From RBG-13-43-22 sp040755035 (GTDB lineage Bacteria; Desulfobacterota; RBG-13-43-22): 64,000 nucleotides of DNA. Positions 52,789 to 61,020 of this stretch are shown here, piece after piece (the first letter of the stretch is position 1; each line of letters starts with the position of its first letter). The notes below the pieces were generated by a model. The model saw nothing but the letters and a program-made list of their open reading frames with translations, was not told the DNA's origin and searched no databases. The stretch is taken from contig JBFMBU010000030.1 of NCBI GenBank assembly GCA_040755035.1, forward strand, positions 47,080 to 111,079, read 5' to 3'. Made by a program: the position numbers and the translations under genes.

Positions 52789-53108
52789 ATGACTTTTCAG
52801 GAAATGCAGAAAGGGGTTTTAGCGGTCGCCGACACCTATGGAAAGCGGTTCGGCATTACAATTGACCAGAACTTTGCTTTACTCAAGCTCTACGAAGAAG
52901 TGGGGGAATATGCCCAGGCGGTTTTGATTCAATTAAAAAAAGCACAACTGAAAAAATAAGATCGGACGAAGAAACCAGGGTACTGCTGGTTGAAGAACTG
53001 GCTGATATTATCGGACTGGTCCGTGTGAATGCTAAGCTTTTCGGGATAGACTTGGAAAAGGCTATTAAGGAAAAATGGCTCGATCGGGCTTACGCAAACT
53101 TGGATTAA
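52789..53108 (+). pseudogene. MazG-like pyrophosphohydrolase broken by a one-base shift
   Basis: The first frame (52789-52959) has the MazG-type KLYEEVGEYAQAVLI helix; the second, one base out of register, continues with VLLVEELADIIGLVRVNAK and a LFGIDLEKAIKEKW end. The metal-binding EExxE and ExxD halves are split between frames. Adding one A to the seven-A run near 52933-52941 joins them into a protein of about 106 residues. GGAGAG precedes the ATG. It could be a true mutation or a sequencing error in the homopolymer. The intact family hydrolyses NTPs or dNTPs. Confidence 0.75.
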
Positions 53109-53142
53109 AGAGGGTAACTGAATGCGGTCAAGAGGTTATGGA

Positions 53143-53490
53143 TCAAAATGAAATCCATCGCCCTTTGTTTAATTGAATTTTTTGTTGTGATCCGGAATTT
53201 AAAAAAATCTGCTCATTCGAGTATGTTCCCCGCTTTAACCAAAAACTCTTTTTCAATTCCATCAATGACCAGTCACGCTTTTCGTCAAAAGGGATGCTGT
53301 TTCGCAACTCCCGGGTATATAACCATACCGGCCCGCTCCTCTCTTTTTCCGGATCGGCAAGAAGTAAGGCATAACCGGGATAAAACTGGTAATCCCCCAG
53401 CACCACCCATCCAGATTTAATCCGGCAAATCACCTAAGGATTCTTTCCGGCCCGGGCCAGTTCAACCCTTTTTTCCACCAATGTTTTCAT
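53143..53490 (-). pseudogene. HIT-family protein remnant with internal stop
   Basis: From the ATG at 53490 the frame reads MKTLVEKRVELARAGKNP, then a TAG (53436-53434), then VICRIKSGWVVLGDYQFYPGYALLLADP. This is the normal opening of a group of HIT (histidine triad) hydrolases interrupted by one stop codon. After LLLADP the sequence leaves the family and the catalytic H-x-H-x-H is never reached. It is a dead gene with both a nonsense change and a lost 3' part. Confidence 0.7.
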
Positions 53491-53534
53491 ATTTCCCTTG
53501 CGTATAAAAAAATATTGAAGGGCAGGGGCTGTTA

Positions 53535-53984
53535 TCACGGAAGATGTAAGATATCTTCGAGATCTTTGTGTCTCCCGGCAGCCTGTTTATTCTTTTTAAG
53601 ATCCGGAAGGGAAATCAGATTGACTTGAATTCCTTCGATCTCTGCCACCTCTCTATTGGAAAAACATTCCTTGAAATCAACTCCGGAAGCATCGGTAATC
53701 ACTTCCAGTCGAACCGGCGGTACCCCCATCCGGATTACCTTTTTCATTTCCAAAAAAAGGTCTTCGTAAACAATATCTCTCGGCACCCCAAAGGCCTGAA
53801 AGGCGGAAGTTATCTTCTTGGCATTTGTTTCGCTGCGTTCTATCCAAATGTCCATATCACCGGTCGATCTCGGGTACCCGTGATATCCAACGGCATACCC
53901 GCCGACCAGAAGATATTTGACCTCAAAAAAGGTCAGCAGTCTCAAGAAATCTTTGAAGTCTGGATGTAGCTCTATCCTGGCCAT
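53535..53984 (-). CDS. Nucleotidyltransferase-fold protein (AbiEii/DUF6036-like)
   Basis: A 149-residue protein with the NTase core VGGYAVGYHGYPRSTGDMDIWIE, in which the GG, HG, R-T and D-x-D positions are all present. No HEPN partner is fused. Its start overlaps a small upstream gene by about 60 bases. Such two-gene pairs occur in mobile regions and are considered toxin-antitoxin-like; which member is toxic is not established here. Confidence 0.78.
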   Translation of the reverse strand: MARIELHPDFKDFLRLLTFFEVKYLLVGGYAVGYHGYPRSTGDMDIWIERSETNAKKITSAFQAFGVPRDIVYEDLFLEMKKVIRMGVPPVRLEVITDASGVDFKECFSNREVAEIEGIQVNLISLPDLKKNKQAAGRHKDLEDILHLP

Positions 53985-54123
53985 AGATCATCCTTCTATT
54001 GATTTCGACAGCTTCAATCCTTTCCAGAGGACTCTTGGTGCCCCAATAACGCTTTTCTTCGGCAATTTCGTCTAGAGAAGCGATTTGGATTATTTCTTTT
54101 TTCAGACTTGGAAGTTTGTCCAT
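53923..54123 (-). CDS. Small partner of the nucleotidyltransferase
   Basis: A 66-residue protein from the ATG at 54123. The pattern KRYWGTKSPLERIEAVEINRR followed by IYGQDRATSRLQRFLE is one I associate with small proteins encoded next to nucleotidyltransferase genes. It overlaps the following gene, so the two are coupled. Probably the antitoxin or targeting partner (inference). Confidence 0.62.
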   Translation of the reverse strand: MDKLPSLKKEIIQIASLDEIAEEKRYWGTKSPLERIEAVEINRRMIYGQDRATSRLQRFLETADLF

Positions 54124-54150
54124 TTCTCCACCTCCTTTAAGATATACCAC

Positions 54151-54338
54151 TCTTTTTTTAAAAAAAGAAAGTGCTGCGGAAGGATGCGCAGGTTCGCTGA
54201 AGTGGACCTCCAGATCTTGAGGAGTAGTGTATTAAGAACATTAAGGTTAATTATAACTTAACCGGTTAATTTGTCAATAAAATGATAAAAAGAAAAAAAG
54301 ACAAAGTCAAAGAGAAAACCAGGTCAAGAACCGATCGA
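54151..54338. other. AT-rich leader of the nucleotidyltransferase pair
   Basis: Contains cactc/..gaaagtg flanking a T7/A7 run at about 54149-54172 and an ACCGGTTAA-type palindromic stretch near 54257-54272, possible control sites for the minus-strand pair. No gene seen. Confidence 0.35.
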
Positions 54339-54540
54339 TTAATCTGGAAAAACATCATAGATCTCTTGGATCAGTGACGGTGAACTTAGGTACCATCGGT
54401 CTGGGATTCTCCTCCAGTTCTATGACGCATGGAATAAGGTCATCTTTTTTTTAACGGTCTCCCCGAGAAGCGTTACTATTGAAACCATAATATCCGACCA
54501 TTTGCTCTCTCTGATCCGGAATATTGGAGATCATGGCCGT
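54339..54540 (-). pseudogene. Degenerate IS91-like transposase fragment
   Basis: Three frames carry pieces of one protein: MISNIPDQREQMVGYYGF plus NSNASRG (from 54534), then DDLIPCVIELEENP, then SLIQEIYDVFPD ending at 54339. IS91/IS801-type transposases have HIP-x-x-GEQ-x-VRYYG-x-YSN, a short basic stretch and a W-x-x-LIQKIYEVDP end in this order, so I assign the relic to them. At least two frameshifts are needed, one at an eight-A run near 54450-54457. Confidence 0.6.
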
Positions 54541-54583
54541 TCACCTTGTTAGGGAAAAGAGGGACGTTGGTTCTAAAACAACT

Positions 54584-54610
54584 TGACAAAAGGGGAAAGA
54601 AGGGATAATC
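54584..54610 (+). promoter_or_regulatory. Promoter of the RAYT transposase gene
   Basis: TTGACA at 54584-54589 and GATAAT at 54605-54610 (15-base spacer, a little short). The -35 begins inside the left inverted repeat. The ATG is eight bases after the -10, so the message is close to leaderless. Confidence 0.45.
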
Positions 54611-54617
54611 TCTCAAT

Positions 54618-55610
54618 ATGCCAAGACAACCAAGACTTGATACAACCGGTGCATTGCATCATATTATGGGGCGGGGGATTGAAGGGAAAGAGGTATTTGC
54701 CGACCAGAAGGATTGTGAGGATTTTCTTCGCCGGCTTAAGGATCTTTGTGAGAATGAGGCCTTAAGTATTTATGCCTGGGCCTTGATGGACAACCACTTT
54801 CATCTTTTGGCCAGGACTGGAAGGTTATCTCTATCTGAAAGTATGCGGAAGCTTTTAACCGGCTATGTGGTCAACTATAACCGCCGACATAAAAGATATG
54901 GCCATCTTTTTCAAAACCGATTTAAATCCATTCTATGTGAAGATGATCCTTACCTATTGGAGTTGACGCGATATATACATCTGAATCCTATCAGGGCCGG
55001 GGTAGTTAAGGATATGAAGTCGTTGAGTAGATATGAAAGGTGCGGCCATTCGGCTATTATGGGGGTTATTAATCGTTCTTGGCAGGATCGGGACACGATT
55101 TTGTTCTATTTTGGCAAGAAACGGAAAGCTGCGATTGGAAAATATGAGCAATTTGTCAAGGATGGGATTAAGGCTGGAGGCCGGCCGGAACTTGTGGGAG
55201 GAGGGCTGATTCGGAGCCTTGGGGGATGGTCCCAGGTTCTTTCGCTAAAAAGGACCGGGAAAAAGATATTTTCAGATGAACGAATATTAGGGGGAAGTGA
55301 TTTTGTAAAAGAGGCGATCAAGGATGCAGAGGAAAAAGAAAGGGAGACACTGCGATTAAATCTAAAGATATCCGATATTGCCTCATGGGCAGAAAAGATA
55401 AGCCAGGGAGAGGGCGTTGATAAATCCGAATTACGTTCAGGGATAAGGAAAAGAGAGGTGGTAAAAGCTCGAAAGATATTTTGCCAGTTGACGGTAAAAA
55501 AGATGGGGTATTCCGGAGCAGAGGTTGCTCGATTTCTTGGCATCACAACTTCGGCTGTAAATCGTTTGGCCGTCTCAGAGGAGTTACCGGAAATAATGAA
55601 ATATCTTTAA
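54618..55610 (+). CDS. REP-associated tyrosine transposase (Y1_Tnp) with C-terminal helix-turn-helix
   Basis: A 330-residue protein. The N-terminal Y1 domain has the PRQPRLDTTGALHHIMGRG opening, the HUH motif in DNHFHLL and the catalytic tyrosine in LLTGYVVNYNRRHKRYGHLFQ. Residues 230-325 add a DnaA-C/HTH-like tail with GYSGAEVARFLGITTSAVNRL. This is the larger RAYT-like type common in deltaproteobacteria. It is undamaged. It probably nicks or moves the repeats that flank it. Confidence 0.9.
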   Translation: MPRQPRLDTTGALHHIMGRGIEGKEVFADQKDCEDFLRRLKDLCENEALSIYAWALMDNHFHLLARTGRLSLSESMRKLLTGYVVNYNRRHKRYGHLFQNRFKSILCEDDPYLLELTRYIHLNPIRAGVVKDMKSLSRYERCGHSAIMGVINRSWQDRDTILFYFGKKRKAAIGKYEQFVKDGIKAGGRPELVGGGLIRSLGGWSQVLSLKRTGKKIFSDERILGGSDFVKEAIKDAEEKERETLRLNLKISDIASWAEKISQGEGVDKSELRSGIRKREVVKARKIFCQLTVKKMGYSGAEVARFLGITTSAVNRLAVSEELPEIMKYL

Positions 55611-55661
55611 GTTGTTTTGGAACCAACGTCCCATTATGACAAGAGGAAATAACATCGAGGG

Positions 55662-56864
55662 ATGGACTCAAAAGATCGATTTCAGGCCTTAGATACCGAT
55701 GATGGAAAAGACAACACCGGCCAAATGGTCGGCGTTGGTATCATGTCCTTTATTCTTTTCCTCAGTACATTGGTTGGTCTACCTGTTCTGCCTGCTCTGG
55801 CTATAGAGCTTGGTGCAGGTCCAACCGGCGCAGCATTTGTAGTTTCCGCCGCCTTGATGACCGTTGTTTCCGTCCAATTCTTTGCCGGCGTTTTGGCCGA
55901 TCGTTACTCAAAACGGAGGTTAATCCTGATCGGGGCTTTAATGGGAGCCATATCGTCTCTATTGTGTGTGTTTGCCAATCATTGGACGCAGTTAGCGGCA
56001 CTTCGTATTCTTGGAGGTATCGCCGATGCCATAGCCATGCCGGCTTTGTTGGCCACAACAGCATCCTTGGGAAAAAATACCCCGGGTAAATTTTTCGGCA
56101 TTTTGCGCGGCAGCCAGGGTTTGTCTTTTGTAATAGGGCCAGCGCTGGGTGCGGCATTTTCTCTCCGCTCCCTGCGGACCCCTTTTTTTGTCGATGGGGT
56201 TTTATCATTAATAGCTTTCTTCGTGGCCATGAGATTGCTTGCCGGAACAGAAAAAGCTAAGTCGGAGCACAACCTCCGCGTATTTCAATCGCTTCGAACG
56301 ACCCTTTCAACTCCCCGATTTTTTCTTTTCCTTCTGATGGGTATCTCTGGCTTGTTCGGTTTTGGAGTCCTATCCTGCTTTATCCCGATAAAATCGCTGC
56401 TTGTCGGTTTGGAGGCTTGGCAGATCGGTTTGATTTTGACTGGAGGGGCACTAAGCTTCTCCAGTGTTTCCTTCATTATAGGGACGCTTTCTGATAAATT
56501 CGGCCGAAGGGTGTTTGTAATTATATCTCAGGTAATTATGGTCATAGGCTGTACCGGACTTGCCCTCCATAACACCTTTTCCCTGTTACTGATCTATTAT
56601 TGTATTTTTTGCGTAGGCGAGGCCACAACCTTTTTGTTAAGTTTTGTATATGCAGCCGAAATCTTTTCTAAGGAAAATATCGGCACTTCGATGGGGGTCT
56701 TTGACTCCTTAATGGACCTTTCACTTTTGATAGCGCCTTTATTGGCTCTTTCCGTCCATAAGGTCTCCGGAAATATTCCTTTGGTTATCATGCTGGGTTC
56801 AATACCTGCTGTTTTTACCTTGGTAGGTTTAATATTTTGGCTACCCCGCGAGAAGACTGGTTAA
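55662..56864 (+). CDS. MFS transporter
   Basis: A 400-residue protein with twelve likely membrane helices and the MFS loop GVLADRYSKRRLILIGAL between helices 2 and 3, with a second copy GTLSDKFGRRVFVI. It resembles drug/multidrug efflux-type MFS proteins (DHA1-like), but no specific substrate motif is clear. It starts 30 bases after the right end of the transposase element and may be an accessory resistance-type gene. Confidence 0.87.
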   Translation: MDSKDRFQALDTDDGKDNTGQMVGVGIMSFILFLSTLVGLPVLPALAIELGAGPTGAAFVVSAALMTVVSVQFFAGVLADRYSKRRLILIGALMGAISSLLCVFANHWTQLAALRILGGIADAIAMPALLATTASLGKNTPGKFFGILRGSQGLSFVIGPALGAAFSLRSLRTPFFVDGVLSLIAFFVAMRLLAGTEKAKSEHNLRVFQSLRTTLSTPRFFLFLLMGISGLFGFGVLSCFIPIKSLLVGLEAWQIGLILTGGALSFSSVSFIIGTLSDKFGRRVFVIISQVIMVIGCTGLALHNTFSLLLIYYCIFCVGEATTFLLSFVYAAEIFSKENIGTSMGVFDSLMDLSLLIAPLLALSVHKVSGNIPLVIMLGSIPAVFTLVGLIFWLPREKTG

Positions 56865-57028
56865 CTACACGGAGAAAATGGGCAGGTTGTAAATTATAAA
56901 TTTTTCCTTTGCAGGGGGCGGCGTAATAGGGGGTAATCCAGCCGGGAAAATCCCTATTGGCAAAAAAGCCCCTTTGTTCCTCTTATGTCAATATTATTTC
57001 GGAACCCTTAATATTTTAAGGAGAAATT

Positions 57029-58054
57029 TTGAAATACCGGGTAGATATCGCCACCGCTAATAAAGCGAAATCCGACCTGTCGACTTTTATTGACGGAAAG
57101 GATAATCGGCTTCTGAATAAAGTGGGGGCCTTTGCCTCCCTCTTTTCTCTCGATCTTTCCCGGTTTAAGGAACCGGTTCTGGTTCTGAAAACGGAGGAGC
57201 CAGGTAGTAAACAGGTCCTGGCTTTCCAACAGGACCGGATTGAATCGGTTTGTTTTGACATGATCCATCACCTGATTAATGATTGCATAGTCATGGGGGC
57301 CGAGCCTCTGGCCGTTCAAGACCTCATTGTTTGTGGAAAAATGGACCCCGGAATTGTCAAAAGAGTTGTCTCAGCCTGTGCGGCTGCCTGCCAGGCCCAG
57401 GGGTGTGTGCTGACCGGGGGAGAAACCACCGAACAGCCGGACGTGGTTCCCTCCGGAACCTATATTTTGGGTTCCAGTATTGTCGGGATTGTGGAACGAA
57501 GCCGTATTATCGACGGATCGAAAATCCGGGCCGGTGACGTGGTGATAGGAGTCGGCTCGTCGGGATTACATACCAACGGATATACGCTAATCAGGGATTT
57601 GCTGGCTCGAAATGAAAGGTTGGCTGAGAAGTGTGTAGGGCAAATCACCTTCCTGGATGCCGTGTTAGAACCTCATCGGTGCTACTATCAGTCTCTTAAG
57701 GGTTTATTCGAGGCAGAGAGCTTGCGTGGACTTGCGCACATTACCGGCGGCGGGGTCAAGGAGAACCTGAATCGAATACTGCCCGCCAATGTCGATGCCG
57801 AGATAGACTTAAGTGCCTATCGAGTGCCGGAGATATTCAGCGTAATAAAACAGGAATCACGGCTCTCAGATGATGATATGCTGCACACCTTCAATATGGG
57901 GGTGGGCCTGATCGCAGTTTGCTCCCCTGATCTGGCCTCTGATGTCTTGGGGCATTTAAATGATTCAAGTGAATCGGCGTATGTGGTAGGTTCCATCGTA
58001 AAAGGTACTGGCCGGGTCCGGTGTAAGGATACTTTACGATATCCTGGCGCCTAA
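57029..58054 (+). CDS. purM: PurM-like AIR synthetase-family protein
   Basis: A 341-residue protein, TTG start behind AAGGAG. The PurM pattern is clear: DMIHHLINDCIVMGAEPLAVQD, a GCVLTGGETTEQPDVVPSG substrate loop, VGSSGLHTNGYTLIRDLL, and GLAHITGGGVKENLNRILP. The usual DGVGTK phosphate loop is changed to TEEPGSK. Other purine genes are absent; downstream are two deoxyribosyltransferase-like genes. It is either a normal AIR synthetase that has moved, or a family member with another nucleotide-related job. Symbol is by similarity only. Confidence 0.78.
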   Translation: MKYRVDIATANKAKSDLSTFIDGKDNRLLNKVGAFASLFSLDLSRFKEPVLVLKTEEPGSKQVLAFQQDRIESVCFDMIHHLINDCIVMGAEPLAVQDLIVCGKMDPGIVKRVVSACAAACQAQGCVLTGGETTEQPDVVPSGTYILGSSIVGIVERSRIIDGSKIRAGDVVIGVGSSGLHTNGYTLIRDLLARNERLAEKCVGQITFLDAVLEPHRCYYQSLKGLFEAESLRGLAHITGGGVKENLNRILPANVDAEIDLSAYRVPEIFSVIKQESRLSDDDMLHTFNMGVGLIAVCSPDLASDVLGHLNDSSESAYVVGSIVKGTGRVRCKDTLRYPGA

Positions 58055-58099
58055 TCCTTTTTAGGGAAATTTTAAACAAGTTGAACATGAAGGAAGATC

Positions 58100-58531
58100 A
58101 TGACCGTTAAAGCTTATCTTGGGGCAAAATACTACGAGGACAACAGGAATAAACAAGATATTGAGTTGATATCTAATGTTCTGAATAGAGATGGGATAGA
58201 GACGGTCTGCATTGCACGAGATGTCGAGATATGGGGAAATAAACAATTACCTTCAACGGAATTGATGCAAAGGACTTTTTACGAAATCGATCATTCCGAT
58301 ATTGTTATTCTGGAGATGTCAGAAAAGGGAGTTGGCCTTGGTATTGAAGCCGGTTATGCTTTTGCTAAAGGAAAACCGATAGTTGTTCTTATAAAAGAAG
58401 GAAAAGAATTGAGCAACACTATGCAAGGTGTTGCCAGTAGGGTCATCACCTACCGGCTTCTCGAAGAAATCAATTTGTTAATCAATACCCAGATGATCCA
58501 GCGACAGGCCAGAAATGACGGGTCCGGCTGA
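58100..58531 (+). CDS. Nucleoside 2-deoxyribosyltransferase-like protein 1
   Basis: A 143-residue Rossmann-like protein. The opening AYLGAKYYEDNRNKQDIELI and the middle IDHSDIVILEMSEKGVGLGIEAGYAFAKGKPIVVLI follow the pattern of nucleoside 2-deoxyribosyltransferases (substrate-binding DIVI-E and GxxxEAGYA with catalytic Glu). It begins 45 bases after purM. Whether it works on nucleosides, nucleotides or NAD-like signals cannot be told. Confidence 0.72.
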   Translation: MTVKAYLGAKYYEDNRNKQDIELISNVLNRDGIETVCIARDVEIWGNKQLPSTELMQRTFYEIDHSDIVILEMSEKGVGLGIEAGYAFAKGKPIVVLIKEGKELSNTMQGVASRVITYRLLEEINLLINTQMIQRQARNDGSG

Positions 58532-58559
58532 TTTTGGAACGATGTACATTGAGTGGCCT

Positions 58560-58943
58560 ATGAAAATCTATGTTTCACACAGTCGTAGCTTTGATTTTAG
58601 ATCGGAGCTATACCAACCGCTTCGCCTGATAAACGGGATTGAATGGGTCTTTCCTCATGAAACAAGCGAACAGACCTATCCTGTTTTGGAACTTATTCGA
58701 TCTGGGACCTTGAACTTAATTATTGCTGAGGTTTCTTATCCCTCGACAGGCCAGGGAATTGAACTTGGCTGGGCGTTCCTTGAAGGAATCCCCATCATTT
58801 GTGTGTATCGTTCGGGTTTGACTCCGGGGGCTTCCCTTCGCGCCATTTTAAAAGAGTTTCTGGAGTATAGTGGACACGAGGATTTGATAAACATGATAGA
58901 AAACCGCTTGAAGACCGGCATAGGAAAAGAGGGCCTTCTTTAA
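58560..58943 (+). CDS. Nucleoside 2-deoxyribosyltransferase-like protein 2
   Basis: A 127-residue protein, start at the ATG at 58560 where the conserved KIYVSHSRSFDF begins. The segment LIIAEVSYPSTGQGIELGWAFLEGIPIICVY is the equivalent of the active-site region, with Glu in GIELGWA. It is a distant relative of the gene before it. A truncated copy of its first 74 residues (65 identical) lies at 62536. No good ribosome site is seen; translation may be coupled to the previous gene. Confidence 0.7.
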   Translation: MKIYVSHSRSFDFRSELYQPLRLINGIEWVFPHETSEQTYPVLELIRSGTLNLIIAEVSYPSTGQGIELGWAFLEGIPIICVYRSGLTPGASLRAILKEFLEYSGHEDLINMIENRLKTGIGKEGLL

Positions 58944-59008
58944 AAAGTAAATACCTGCTTAAAACAAGAAAGGTGGATTAGGGGAAGGGTGACTAAAACC
59001 TTATCGAG

Positions 59009-59149
59009 ATGTTTAACCTGGCCTCGATCTCAGTAGCCGTTTTCCCAAGGTCCGAGGAGGTGGCCAACCAAGCCGATCTGATCGTTAAGGAGGAACCCAT
59101 TGATCATATTTGTGAAAAATTGGGTTCGGTTTTAAGAAGGAGGGGGTAA
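59009..59149 (+). pseudogene. C-terminal fragment of a HAD-family phosphatase
   Basis: A 46-codon frame with ATG and TAA whose peptide reads MFNLASISVAVFPRSEEVANQADLIV with a KEEPIDHICEKLG end. This is the motif-IV-to-end part of phosphoserine-phosphatase-like HAD proteins (x-N-D-x-M-x-x-x-A-x-x-x-V-A-x-x-P). The nucleophile domain is missing. It may be a relic of a decayed gene. Confidence 0.5.
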
Positions 59150-59220
59150 TTCCTCTACAGGTAAAAAACAGATCGATATTTTGATGAATTCGTTAATTTT
59201 AATGGGTTGGAGGAATTTCA

Positions 59221-60207
59221 ATGAAGAAAAAAATGATCTTATGGGCGGGATTTCTTTCCAGCTTCGCCATTCTGGTTTTCAGTTCTGGCATTGCCCAGTC
59301 CCAGAACACCCAGACGGGACCGGGGACGCATAAAGTCTCCTTTTCCGTCAAGGGGACGGAAAGGACCTATCTTATCCATGTTCCGGCCTCCTACAATCCC
59401 CAAAACCCGATGCCATTGGTGATCATGCTCCATGGCGGGGGAGGAACAGGTCGAGCGGCCATGTGGGAAACGGGATGGGCGGAGAAGGCTGAAAAGGAAG
59501 GATTCCTATCTGCCTTTCCCAATGCCATGGCAGCCGACCCTGCAAAGCAGAGCCATTTTTCCAGAAATCCACAGCTCTGGAACGACGGTTCCGGCCGCTT
59601 TTATTCTGGACAAAAGGCCCCCGATGATGTGGGCTTTATAGCCGCTATGCTGGATGATCTTTCTAAAAGATACCCTTATAATAAAGGCCGGGTGTTTGTA
59701 ACCGGGTTTTCCAACGGGGCTTCCATGAGTTTTTTGGCTGCTGCCAAAATGCCGGAGCGCATTGCCTCTATTGCCCCGGTAGCCGGGGCCCTGTGGTTTG
59801 ATCCCCCCAAGTTGAAACCCCCGGTTTCCATGTGTTACATCACCGGAACGGCGGACCCATTGAATATAATTGAAGGGGGAGTCCCGAAATTGGCCACCGG
59901 CGGCAGTGACCGGGTCCGGGCCAAACCAAAACCGCCAGTGCGGGAATCCATCTTAAGGTGGGCCAAGGCTTTAGATTGCCCTGAAGTACCGAAAATATCC
60001 GAAGGAAATGGGGTGCGTACCGAAACCTATTCACCCGGCCTGGAGGGGTCGGAAGTGGTCTATATTTCAGTTGAAGGTCTGGGACATACCTGGCCAGGGG
60101 GAAGAAGCCTTCTTCCGGAGTATATGGTCGGCAAAACTACTAATAAAATAAAGGCCGTCGATGTTATCTGGGCGTTTTTTTTGAAACATAGTAGGCCCTA
60201 CAGATAA
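59221..60207 (+). CDS. Secreted alpha/beta-hydrolase esterase (LpqC/PHB-depolymerase-like)
   Basis: A 328-residue protein with a signal peptide (hydrophobic 5-24, cleavage after AQS). The carbohydrate-esterase-1-type pattern includes PLVIMLHGGGGTGRAAM, the nucleophile serine in VTGFSNGASMSFL, a GTADPLNIIEGG acidic region and the histidine in EGLGHTWPGG. It hydrolyses an ester, for example of a polyhydroxyalkanoate oligomer or a feruloyl group. GGAGG precedes the ATG. It stands alone. Confidence 0.85.
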   Translation: MKKKMILWAGFLSSFAILVFSSGIAQSQNTQTGPGTHKVSFSVKGTERTYLIHVPASYNPQNPMPLVIMLHGGGGTGRAAMWETGWAEKAEKEGFLSAFPNAMAADPAKQSHFSRNPQLWNDGSGRFYSGQKAPDDVGFIAAMLDDLSKRYPYNKGRVFVTGFSNGASMSFLAAAKMPERIASIAPVAGALWFDPPKLKPPVSMCYITGTADPLNIIEGGVPKLATGGSDRVRAKPKPPVRESILRWAKALDCPEVPKISEGNGVRTETYSPGLEGSEVVYISVEGLGHTWPGGRSLLPEYMVGKTTNKIKAVDVIWAFFLKHSRPYR

Positions 60208-60308
60208 AAATTCCAGCCCAATAAGAGGATCAGACCCGAAGGAAGATAGGGGGATGATCTTTCATTGTTAGTGTTCGATTCCCTGCTAATCCCTTTATAA
60301 AAATAATC

Positions 60309-60336
60309 TTGCCATTTATATAAAAACTTATATAAT
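60309..60336 (+). promoter_or_regulatory. Promoter of the second HigBA-like pair
   Basis: TTGCCA at 60309-60314 and a perfect TATAAT at 60331-60336 with a 16-base spacer, thirteen bases before the toxin ATG. AT-rich surroundings would suit an antitoxin operator. Confidence 0.6.
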
Positions 60337-60348
60337 TGAGGGAAGAAT

Positions 60349-60669
60349 ATGAAACCGCTAATCTTTTTAGGAACAAGCTTGGATGACCTGAGGAACTTCC
60401 CGAATGAAGCTCGACGTGCAGCAGGCTTCGAACTCAACGCGGTTCAAAACGGCCTTGATCCATCCGATTGGAAGCCGATGCCAATGATCGGCTCGGGGGT
60501 AAAGGAAATCCGTATCCATGTTCTTGGCGAATGGCGAATATTTTTTATCGCTAAGTTACAGTATGCAGTTTATGTGCTCCATGCCTTTCATAAAAAGACT
60601 CGTAAAACCAGCCGTCACGATATTGATCTGGCTCGTGAACGGTTTAAACAAGTTGGAGGCAAATTATGA
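60349..60669 (+). CDS. RelE/HigB-type toxin (Gp49-like)
   Basis: A 106-residue basic protein with the PF05973-type pattern: LDDLRNFPNEARRAAGFELNAVQNG, GSGVKEIRIHVLGEWRIFFIAKL and VYVLHAFHKKTRKTSRHDIDLA. These are RelE-fold mRNA interferases found with XRE antitoxins. The stop overlaps the antitoxin ATG by four bases. Confidence 0.92.
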   Translation: MKPLIFLGTSLDDLRNFPNEARRAAGFELNAVQNGLDPSDWKPMPMIGSGVKEIRIHVLGEWRIFFIAKLQYAVYVLHAFHKKTRKTSRHDIDLARERFKQVGGKL

Positions 60670-60950
60670 GTGAAACTCTTGTTAAATCTTCGGGAAATGT
60701 TTTCATTGATCTTGGGTATCCCCCAGAGGAAGCCGCTATTTTGCAGATGCGGGCAGAGCTTATGAACGATATTCGAAAATTTGTCATGGCCAAGAAGCTG
60801 ACCCAGTCCAGCGCTGCTGAAATCCTTGGCATAAGCCAGTCCCGAATTTCAGACCTGGTTCGAGGGAAATGGGAAAGATTCAGCCTCGAAATGCTTATCA
60901 CCCTGGCAACAAGGGCCGGCATGCAAGTGACTCTTAAAAAGGCGGCATAA
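60666..60950 (+). CDS. XRE-family antitoxin (HigA-2-like)
   Basis: A 94-residue helix-turn-helix protein with the typical LTQSSAAEILGISQSRISDLVRGK segment, followed by FSLEMLITLATRAGMQV. This is the usual partner of Gp49-type toxins, with the same order and overlap as in many chromosomal islands. Confidence 0.93.
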   Translation: MSETLVKSSGNVFIDLGYPPEEAAILQMRAELMNDIRKFVMAKKLTQSSAAEILGISQSRISDLVRGKWERFSLEMLITLATRAGMQVTLKKAA

Positions 60951-61020
60951 GGTTTGTCTAATAAGGATAAATGAACATTCTCCATGCCAGTGGTGTTAAC
61001 TACTCATAGATAAGGGTGAG

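Larger units (their letters stand above)
54562..55632 (+). mobile_element. RAYT/Y1 transposase element with 24-bp inverted ends
   Basis: A 1071-bp unit bounded by the inverted repeats 54562-54585 (starting GGGACGTTGG) and 55609-55632, identical at 23 of 24 positions. The right arm overlaps the stop codon of the transposase, and the left arm runs into its -35 box. No target-site duplication is visible. A degraded IS91-like fragment touches its left side. Y1-type elements usually have hairpin ends and not long terminal inverted repeats, which makes this arrangement notable. Confidence 0.7.

Noticed and set aside
60262..60290. gttcgattccc-like stretch resembling a tRNA T-loop
   Set aside because: The flanking bases do not form a T stem, and no D arm, anticodon arm or acceptor stem can be drawn.
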